Shown: positions 52,287 through 59,992 of the stretch, piece after piece
Layout of the letters: each line of letters starts with the position of its first letter
How positions within the stretch are numbered: the first letter of the stretch is position 1
Source: UKL13-2 sp031414695
GTDB lineage: Bacteria > Pseudomonadota > Gammaproteobacteria > Burkholderiales > Usitatibacteraceae
Assembly (NCBI GenBank): GCA_031414695.1
Contig: JANNWG010000041.1
Location: 1 to 64,000 of the forward strand
Reading direction: 5' to 3'
DNA: 64,000 nucleotides
Position numbers and translations under genes: made by a program
The notes under the pieces: generated by a model
The model's input: only the letters and a program-made list of their open reading frames with translations
What the model was told of the DNA's origin: nothing
The model's database searches: none

Positions 52287-55200
52287 ATGGGGCACAATAC
52301 TTTTTTTGACATGCATCTCAAAGCATCACCACCGCAGCGCGACAGCTGGCGCAAGGTGGCGACTTCGCTCGCGCTGATATTGACCACGCTACTGGTATTT
52401 GCCTCTGCCCCAGCACTGGCGCTCAATCGCGTCAATACCGTCGCGGGTACTTATGGTACGCCCGGCAGTACGGGTGATGGCGGGCAGGCGCTGAATGCGT
52501 TGCTGCGGAACCCGACTGGCGTGTGGATCATGCCAAATGACGACGTGATCGTGTCCGACTTCGGCAATGCGCGCGTGCGCCGCATCAGCACCAATGGTGT
52601 TATCAGCGCCATTGCGGGTACTGGCGTGGCGGGGTTCAGTGGTGACGGTGGGTTGGCGATCAATGCCCAGCTTCGCGCACCGATGTCAACGTTGGTTGAT
52701 ACGGCAGGCGACATTTACATCGCCGACTTTGCCGATCACCGTATTCGCAAGGTGACGGTAGCCACGGGCATCATCACCACGGTGGCGGGCAATGGCGCAG
52801 CTGGATCCAGCGGTGATGGCGGGCAGGCGACGAGTGCACAACTCAATCAGCCGGTTGGTTTAGCCATTGATGCGGCGGGGAACTTGTATTTTTCCGAGCG
52901 CGCGGGTAACCGCATTCGGCGCGTTACCCCGGCAGGTGTTATCTCCACTTTTGCAGGCACCGGCATTGCAGGCTATAGCGGTGACGGTGGTGCCGCGACT
53001 AGTGCTAGGCTCAACGCCCCCGCCGGACTGGCGTTTAACGACAACGGCATTTTGTTTGTTGCCGATAGCGCCAATAACCGCATCCGAAGTGTCAATCCAT
53101 TAGGCAATATCTTTCCCGTGGCAGGCACCGGTGCGGCAAGTTTTAGCGGTGATGGTGGACCGGCACAACTTGCCGCACTGAACCAGCCCAGCGGTTTACG
53201 CTTTGACGCCAACGGCGTGCTGTTCATTGCCACTCTCGGTGATGCACGCATTCGCGCGATTGACCGAAATGGCTTGATACACTCATTCGGCGGCAACGGC
53301 ACCGCAACGCCAGTCAACAACGGTAGCGACGCTATGAGTGGCGCCGTCAATGCCGACCTTGATCTGGCGTTTGATTCGCAGGGTAATGTTTGGTTTGCCG
53401 CGTCAGCTGGGCATGCGGTGCGTAGGATCACACGGCCCAACCCGGGTGATAGAGCGTCCACACTCGATATCGTCGGTGCGACGAACCCTGCCAATATTCC
53501 ACTTCCTGCCCCATCAGACCCTTGGGTGGCTGCGCGCCATGTGGCGGTGGGCAGTGATCGCAGCAGCTATGTGATCGGTGCTGTGCATCAACAGACCGGG
53601 ACGACGCCAGGAGGTCAACCCGTCATGGACGGCCCATTAAATTGGCGCATCCTCAAATACGGCGCGCTGGTCGGCGAAGCACTCATGAACCAAACCCCTG
53701 GCGGCTGGAGCCAGACCTACGATAGCGGGCTGGGCGATGATCTACCCTACGCGATTGCCGTGGACGCCAGTAATAACCCCGTGGTGGTTGGCGTTGGCCG
53801 CCATAGCAATGGTGAGCGGCAGTGGCGCGTACATAAATATGCAGCCAGTAACGGCGCACTGATGTGGGCGCAGAGCTTAAACACGATGCAGTACACAACG
53901 CCAACGTTATTGGCGGTGGACGCCATGGATAACATTATTGTCGGCGGCGTGATTAGGGGCGGCGGCGGCGACGACGACTGGCTGGTCGTCAAATACACAA
54001 ATAACGGTACAGAATTGTGGCAGCGCACGATTGTGGGCAGTGGCCACGATACCCCTCACGGGTTGGCAATTGACCCTGCCACACGCGATGTAATTATTGT
54101 CGGCTCAATGGGTACGCCGACGGGTAGCGAATTTGCCAGCGCACGGCTGGCATCGGCGACAGGCAATGTGCTGTGGCAGCAAAGCTTTAGTACCCCTGAT
54201 GGTCACGCCGTCGCCTATAGCGTCGCCATCGATGGTGCAGGCGCGATTATGATTGGCGGCGAACGCGCCTTCGCCGGTCAACTCTTGCGCCCACGTGTAG
54301 AAAAACGTGCCGCCGATGGCACGCAACTGTGGGAGTACATCGGCCCGGATGATCGCAGTGCGGCCTTTGCCATGGCGCTGGCTGCCAATGGCGATATTTA
54401 TGTGGGCGGCTATCGTTATATGTTTTCGCCATTTCTTGAATCACCGCAAAACGTGTACCTGCGCGCCGGTAACTGGCTGGCGCGACTTAACAATACAACC
54501 GGGTCACCGCAGTGGGTGCAGGCATTTTTTTCCGGCTCCCACGACACCTTTATCCGCGATCTAAAAGTAGGCCTCGATGGTCATCCCATCATACTCAGCA
54601 GGCAGGTCGGCTATCCTTTATCTGGCCCCGCACCATGGCCTGATGTTGGCTGGCGCGTGAGCAAGCGTTATGCCGAAAATGGCGATGACATATGGTCACG
54701 CGAGGTACCGTCGTCGGGAAGTTTGCGGGTACACCGGTATGTTCCGGGCGGCATGGCGATCAATGGCGATAGCGTGGTGGCGACGGGCACGCGTTATGAT
54801 CAAGATTTTGTGGGCGGTGCCTTTCCGACCAAGCTGCATACGGTACGATTTGAAAACCCCAACCAGCAATTCATCACGTTTGCGGCGCTGAGCAACCGTT
54901 CGTTTTCACCGACACCATTTAGCGTCAACCCAGCAGGTGGTCTGTCTGGCTTACCCGTGCTCATGAGCTCGCTTACGCCCAGCATTTGTAGCGCATTTGG
55001 CAGTAATGGCACCAGCATTACCATGTTGAACGCAGGCGTATGCACCTTGCGTGCGACCCAGTTGGGTACGGTGAATTGGCGCGCCGCCGCACCTGTCGAG
55101 CAGAGCTTCACCATCTCAGTTGCCGCGCAGAGCATCAACTTCGCTGCACTCCCAGATAAAACCTTCGGCGATGCAGCCTTTACGGTGTCCGCGAGCGGCG

Positions 55201-58200
55201 GTGCATCGGGCAATCCCGTCACATTTGGTGTACTCACACCGATTGTCTGTAGCACCTCGGGCACGAATGGCACATTGGTCACACTGCTGAGCGGCGGTAA
55301 CTGCATTATTCGCGCCAGCCAAGCAGGCAACAGCGCCTATGCCGCAGCACCGGATGTGGATCGTAGCTTCACCGTCGCGCTCGCGGCACAAACCATCAGC
55401 TTTGCCGCGTTGGCCAACAAGACCTTTGGCGACATACCGTTCACGCTGACCGCCACTGGCGGTGCGTCTGGCAATGCCGTTACCTTTTCATCCCAGAGTG
55501 CGTCCATTTGCACCACAGGCAGCACGAATGGTGCCACCGTCACGATCATCGCAGCAGGCACCTGCACCATTCGCGCCAATCAGGTGGGCAACAGCCAATA
55601 TAGCGCCGCCATCGCGGTGGATCGCAGCTTTACGGTTGCAAAAGCGAGCCAGACGATCACGTTTAATGCGCTTGCTGATATGACCTTTGGCGATGCGCCA
55701 TCCAGCTTGAACGCGACCGGCGGCGCTTCTGGTAACGCAGTCACTTTCACGAGCCTGACATCCAGCATTTGTACGGCCACCGGCAGCAATGGTGCGACCC
55801 TCACGCTCTTGATAGGTAGCGCTTGCACCATTCGCGCCAGTCAGCTTGGCAATGCCAATTATGATGCCGCGCCCAACGTGGATCGCAGCTTCACCATCTT
55901 GCGTGCGCCGCAAACGATTACCTTCAATGCACAATCACCCAGCACACGCGCATACAGTCCCAACGGTCAGTTTGCGTTGAATCCGAGTGCAAGCGCCTCA
56001 TCAACGCTTGCCATCACGTACACCACCGTCGATGCAGCCGTGTGTACGATCATTGCTGGTAATAACGTGCGCATCATCGGTGCGGGCGTCTGCGGCATCA
56101 CCGCCAGTCAAGCGGGCAATGGCAATTACTTAGCCGCCACGGCTATTACGCAAAACGTCAGCATCACCCCAGCGATCCAAACCATTACCTTCGGTGCCGC
56201 GCCGACGGTGGTTGTTGGCGGCACAACATCGGTGACGGTGACGGGAGGTGGCTCCGGTAGCGCCATCGTCTTAACATCTAATACACCAAGTGTTTGCAGT
56301 ATCGCGGGCAATACAGTAACAGGCCTCGCCGCAGGTGTATGCATTCTTGCAGCTAACCAAGCCGGTAACAGCAATTACCAAGCCGCCACCGAGGCCACAC
56401 AGAATATCAATGTGATTCGCGCGAACCAGAGCATTAGCTTTGGTGCAGCGCCTAGTGGTGGTCTAGCCGTCAACGCAACGCTGATGGTCAGCGCCACGGG
56501 TGGTGCATCGACGCAACCCGTTGTGTTTAGTTCGTTGACTGCGACCGTTTGTTCCAGCGGCGGCGCCAATGGCGCGCTGATCACGGGGCTTAGCATGGGG
56601 CTATGCACTATTGCCGCTAATCAAGCGGGAACCAGCAACTACAACGCGGCACCCCAAGTCACGCAGAGCTTTAATGTTGGCATTCAGCTAATCAGCGTTG
56701 AGACGCCCGTGTTCCATATCGGCAGCCCGCGCACGCTCACCGCCAGCGGGGGGCTGTCTGGCAATCCGATTGTGTTTAATTCGGCCTCACCCGCCATTTG
56801 TACCACCAGCGGCGCGAATGGGGCAACCTTAACCCGCATCGCGGCTGGCGCTTGTGTCGTTACCACCAATCAAGCTGCCGGGGCGGGCTTCGCCGCGGCA
56901 TCACCGGTCAGTATCACCAGCTACACGCCGCAGCGAGAGGCGCTCGGCGCTGGCTCCCTCCACACGGGCGCTATTCATGCTGACGGCAGCTTGTGGATGG
57001 CTGGTAACAATGGTTCTGGGCAACTCGGTGACGGCACCCTAGCGAGTCGCCACGTGCTGACCCGTATCGGCAGTGCCAATAACTACACCTCGATAGCGCT
57101 TGGCGACCACCACACCGTCGCACTGCGCACCGACGGCACATTGTGGCGCTGGGGTCTTGGCAGCGGCAATGCGCCGATGCAAGATGCCACCGCCAGCAAT
57201 TGGATCGCCGTGGCCACGTGCGATGGGTGCTTGGGCGCCATTCGTGCCGACGGTAGCCTCTGGGTGTGGCCCGATCTCCATTCGGCACCAACACCCATTG
57301 CCGGTGGACCGTGGATTGCTATCACCGCCTCGGTATATGAGTATTTACTAATACGCGCTGACGGCACGCTGTGGCTGCTGTCGCGGTTTGACGTGTTGAC
57401 ACCGCCGACGCAGGTCGGTACTGCCAACACCTGGACGCAGGTGGCGACCATGCAAAGCGATGACGGTAGCGGTAATCCGCTTAAGTTTGCGCTCAAGTCC
57501 GATGGCACACTCTGGGGCTGGGGTTACAACAATGGTCAATTAGGCGACGGCACCTACGATACCTATAGCGAGCCTACGCAGATCGGTAATGGCAACGATT
57601 GGGTCGAGGTCAAGACCAGTCTTTACGCCACGCTTGCACGTCGTAGCGATGGCAGTTTTTGGGCTGCTGGCGCAAATAATTTGGGGCAGTTGGGTCTTGG
57701 TCACCAGATGCCGAGCGAAACCTTTGTACCAGTCGGCAGTGTGTCCGACTGGGACAGCATTGCCTCGGGTTACCTTCATTCCATCGCGCGTCGTGCGGAT
57801 GGCACGCTGTGGAGCTGGGGCCACCACCACCATGGAGTACTGGGCGATGGCACGTTGACAACTCGCTTCACGCCATTGCAAAGTTTGCAGGCGCCGGCGA
57901 TTGGTATGGCAAACGCGGGGGCGGGCATCGCGACGGTCGGCTTTACGGCCTTACCCGCTACTTTTAATCCCGTCACCGGCTACCGCGCCACCAGCGCACC
58001 GGGCGGGCTTATGGGTAGTTGTACGTTGCCTTGTAGCAGCATCAGCGTGAATGGGTTGAGCGGCGGTATTAGCTATACGTTCATCGTGGCTGCGATCAAC
58101 GCCTCGGGTAGTGGACGCGAATCGGCGGTATCAAATAGCGTTATCCCGACCGCCGGACCAACACGCACCGTCACCCCCTCCGCCGGGGCGAACGGCACGA

Positions 58201-58904
58201 TCACCCCGGCGACACCCGTCGTGGTTAACAGTGGTGCCACGAGCGTCCTCACCGTCACACCGAACAGCGGCTACTCGGCCTCGGTGGGCGGCACCTGCGG
58301 AGGTTCACTCGTTGGCACCACCTACACCACGGCTGCGGTGACGGCTGATTGCACCGTCGTGGCGAGCTTTAGTCAGAACATCGCGCTGACTGGCTTAGTT
58401 TCGCGCAAAACCCACGGTGCAGCAGGCACATTTGATTTACCCATCAGCACCGCACACTTGATTGGCGGCAATGTCGATGTCGAGCCCCGCACCATCGGTG
58501 CAGGCCACTCGATTGTGTTTCAGTTTAATCAGGCTGTGACTAGCATTGGTAGTGTGACAGCGGTGAATGCAAGTAGTAATCCGATTGGGGTAGCGAGTGC
58601 TGTTATCAACATGAGTAACACGACCGAAGTTGTTGTCACCCTCACAGGCATTGCGGATGCGAGTCGGGTCACGGTGACGCTAAATGGCGTCAATGGTAGT
58701 TTGAGTAGTGCAGTCTCATTAGGCTTTTTAGTGGGCGACGTTAATAACAATCGTAGCGTCGGCAATACCGACATCGCGGCGATGAAAACCCGCATCGGCT
58801 TAAACGTGGACAGCACAAATTTCAAATACGACATCAATGCCAGCGGCACACTGACTAACACAGACGTCGCGGCGGCTAAGACGCGGGTGGGATTGGGGGT
58901 TTAG
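52287..58904 (+). CDS. Giant exported NHL / Ig-like / RCC1 / dockerin protein (giant 2)
   Basis: The 2205-residue protein has a signal peptide (hydrophobic core LALILTTLLVFASAPALA, residues 28-45). An NHL propeller of about six blades (47-370) repeats the motif G-F-S-G-D-G-G. A second propeller-like region (405-860) is followed by about eight Ig-like repeats of about 80 residues (860-1555), most with a conserved Cys pair. An RCC1-type propeller comes next (1550-1868, with repeated D-G-T/S-L-W and G-Q-L-G-D-G-T). Fn3, an InlB-type repeat, the conserved pre-dockerin domain and a dockerin end the protein. It follows STK3 and is its likely regulated product. No catalytic domain is evident. Confidence 0.9.
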   Translation: MGHNTFFDMHLKASPPQRDSWRKVATSLALILTTLLVFASAPALALNRVNTVAGTYGTPGSTGDGGQALNALLRNPTGVWIMPNDDVIVSDFGNARVRRISTNGVISAIAGTGVAGFSGDGGLAINAQLRAPMSTLVDTAGDIYIADFADHRIRKVTVATGIITTVAGNGAAGSSGDGGQATSAQLNQPVGLAIDAAGNLYFSERAGNRIRRVTPAGVISTFAGTGIAGYSGDGGAATSARLNAPAGLAFNDNGILFVADSANNRIRSVNPLGNIFPVAGTGAASFSGDGGPAQLAALNQPSGLRFDANGVLFIATLGDARIRAIDRNGLIHSFGGNGTATPVNNGSDAMSGAVNADLDLAFDSQGNVWFAASAGHAVRRITRPNPGDRASTLDIVGATNPANIPLPAPSDPWVAARHVAVGSDRSSYVIGAVHQQTGTTPGGQPVMDGPLNWRILKYGALVGEALMNQTPGGWSQTYDSGLGDDLPYAIAVDASNNPVVVGVGRHSNGERQWRVHKYAASNGALMWAQSLNTMQYTTPTLLAVDAMDNIIVGGVIRGGGGDDDWLVVKYTNNGTELWQRTIVGSGHDTPHGLAIDPATRDVIIVGSMGTPTGSEFASARLASATGNVLWQQSFSTPDGHAVAYSVAIDGAGAIMIGGERAFAGQLLRPRVEKRAADGTQLWEYIGPDDRSAAFAMALAANGDIYVGGYRYMFSPFLESPQNVYLRAGNWLARLNNTTGSPQWVQAFFSGSHDTFIRDLKVGLDGHPIILSRQVGYPLSGPAPWPDVGWRVSKRYAENGDDIWSREVPSSGSLRVHRYVPGGMAINGDSVVATGTRYDQDFVGGAFPTKLHTVRFENPNQQFITFAALSNRSFSPTPFSVNPAGGLSGLPVLMSSLTPSICSAFGSNGTSITMLNAGVCTLRATQLGTVNWRAAAPVEQSFTISVAAQSINFAALPDKTFGDAAFTVSASGGASGNPVTFGVLTPIVCSTSGTNGTLVTLLSGGNCIIRASQAGNSAYAAAPDVDRSFTVALAAQTISFAALANKTFGDIPFTLTATGGASGNAVTFSSQSASICTTGSTNGATVTIIAAGTCTIRANQVGNSQYSAAIAVDRSFTVAKASQTITFNALADMTFGDAPSSLNATGGASGNAVTFTSLTSSICTATGSNGATLTLLIGSACTIRASQLGNANYDAAPNVDRSFTILRAPQTITFNAQSPSTRAYSPNGQFALNPSASASSTLAITYTTVDAAVCTIIAGNNVRIIGAGVCGITASQAGNGNYLAATAITQNVSITPAIQTITFGAAPTVVVGGTTSVTVTGGGSGSAIVLTSNTPSVCSIAGNTVTGLAAGVCILAANQAGNSNYQAATEATQNINVIRANQSISFGAAPSGGLAVNATLMVSATGGASTQPVVFSSLTATVCSSGGANGALITGLSMGLCTIAANQAGTSNYNAAPQVTQSFNVGIQLISVETPVFHIGSPRTLTASGGLSGNPIVFNSASPAICTTSGANGATLTRIAAGACVVTTNQAAGAGFAAASPVSITSYTPQREALGAGSLHTGAIHADGSLWMAGNNGSGQLGDGTLASRHVLTRIGSANNYTSIALGDHHTVALRTDGTLWRWGLGSGNAPMQDATASNWIAVATCDGCLGAIRADGSLWVWPDLHSAPTPIAGGPWIAITASVYEYLLIRADGTLWLLSRFDVLTPPTQVGTANTWTQVATMQSDDGSGNPLKFALKSDGTLWGWGYNNGQLGDGTYDTYSEPTQIGNGNDWVEVKTSLYATLARRSDGSFWAAGANNLGQLGLGHQMPSETFVPVGSVSDWDSIASGYLHSIARRADGTLWSWGHHHHGVLGDGTLTTRFTPLQSLQAPAIGMANAGAGIATVGFTALPATFNPVTGYRATSAPGGLMGSCTLPCSSISVNGLSGGISYTFIVAAINASGSGRESAVSNSVIPTAGPTRTVTPSAGANGTITPATPVVVNSGATSVLTVTPNSGYSASVGGTCGGSLVGTTYTTAAVTADCTVVASFSQNIALTGLVSRKTHGAAGTFDLPISTAHLIGGNVDVEPRTIGAGHSIVFQFNQAVTSIGSVTAVNASSNPIGVASAVINMSNTTEVVVTLTGIADASRVTVTLNGVNGSLSSAVSLGFLVGDVNNNRSVGNTDIAAMKTRIGLNVDSTNFKYDINASGTLTNTDVAAAKTRVGLGV

Positions 58905-59026
58905 GGGGTTGGGTTGGGCGTTTGGCGTTGAACGTTTGGCGTGAATGGAAGTGCGTGAACTGTGAACGGTGAATAGTGAACAAAAGCGCGGGAAGTATTA
59001 TGTATTTGTTCACGGTTCACAATGTA

Positions 59027-59172
59027 CACCGCAATCCCTCCCAGCCTTTTTCAAAGGGAGGAGCCAAGCGAGGGTTCGAGTTCTATTTTGCAAATTTCCA
59101 CTAGCCAGTTCTCCCCTTTGAAAAAGCCTGTCCTGAGTTTGTCGAAGGGGGGAGTTAGTGGGGATTGCGAGG
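59027..59172. repeat. MITE/REP-like composite palindrome, copy B
   Basis: Begins 'caccgcaatccctccca' and ends 'ggggattgcg', with the internal sequence 'tctattttgcaaa' and 'gaaaaagcctgtcctgag' shared with copy A at 4225-4395 in the same order. It is about 25 bp shorter, lacking the first 'ctcaggacagg' block. Confidence 0.75.
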
Positions 59173-59371
59173 CGTTAAGTTCTTCACGTCAAACGCTCAA
59201 CGCTTGACGGTTCACGCCCAACGCCTAACCGTCTAACTTCTAACGCTCAACGCCAAACCCCCAACGCTAACCTCCTCACGACATCTGTTGCTTGTGTCGG
59301 GTGAGCCGTGCTCATGCGCTCAACCAATCCAACGACATCACCTAGCGATAACAAAACAGCTTATTTCGTAC

Positions 59372-59380
59372 TGCTATACT
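59372..59380 (+). promoter_or_regulatory. Extended -10 promoter of sigma 4
   Basis: TGC-TATACT lies 36 bp before the ATG of sigma 4 with no good -35, as for sigma 2. Confidence 0.5.
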
Positions 59381-59416
59381 AAATTTCTTATTTATCGGTC
59401 ATTGGTATTGCACTGC

Positions 59417-59992
59417 ATGAGTACAACCAACTCTAACCCTGCCGCACTCACCTCTTTATTACACGCTTGGCAACAAGGCGACGGCGCGGCGTTTTCACTG
59501 TTGTTTGACAACGTTTACGCGCAGCTAAAAAAAATCGCCGCACAACGCTTGCGTGATGTGGCCAACAACAGCACCTTATCGCCTACTGAGCTCTTGCATG
59601 AAGCGGTATTGCGTATATCTGATACGCCATCAGACTGGAAAAACCGCGCACATTTTTTTGCCAGTATGTCGCTCATTATTCGTGCCACCTTGGTCGATCA
59701 TGCACGTGCGCAAGCCACACATAAACGTGGTGGGCAGCTATTACATGTGACCCTAACCAATGCGGCCATAGGAGAAGAATCACAAATCGCTGATTTGTTA
59801 GCACTCGATCAAGCCTTGTCAGCGCTCGAAAAAATAGACCCGCGTGGCAGCGAGGTATTGCATCTGACTTACTTTGCAGGGCTTGAGGGTACTGAAATTG
59901 CAACGGTTCTTGATATTTCGCTTGCTACGGTGAATCGCGAATTACGTTTCGCACGCGCATGGCTACACACCACGCTCGGCTATGCAGTCTAG
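59417..59992 (+). CDS. ECF-like sigma factor (PF07638 type), sigma 4
   Basis: The 191-residue sigma factor has regions 2 and 4; the region 4 helix-turn-helix is around GLEGTEIATVLDISLATVNRE, where the usual S-R-E-E of its paralogues is E-G-T-E. Region 2.2 carries S55-P-T57-E58. The ATG at 59417 agrees with the promoter spacing and with its paralogues. It overlaps STK4 by 11 bp. Divergence from sigma 2 and 3 in region 4 suggests a different promoter specificity. Confidence 0.9.
   Translation: MSTTNSNPAALTSLLHAWQQGDGAAFSLLFDNVYAQLKKIAAQRLRDVANNSTLSPTELLHEAVLRISDTPSDWKNRAHFFASMSLIIRATLVDHARAQATHKRGGQLLHVTLTNAAIGEESQIADLLALDQALSALEKIDPRGSEVLHLTYFAGLEGTEIATVLDISLATVNRELRFARAWLHTTLGYAV

Larger units (their letters stand above)
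58905..59416. other. Repeat-rich intergenic region giant 2 / sigma 4
   Basis: This 512-bp region has no supported gene. The left flank (58905-59020) and right flank (59175-59277) are loosely inverted copies of each other, built from degenerate 'gcgttgaacgtttggcg' and 'gttcacggttcac' type words. The MITE-like element sits between them. The sigma 4 promoter lies in the last 60 bp. Confidence 0.55.

Noticed and set aside
59022..59207. 61-codon frame across the MITE-like element
   Set aside because: It consists of repeat sequence and has no coding character.
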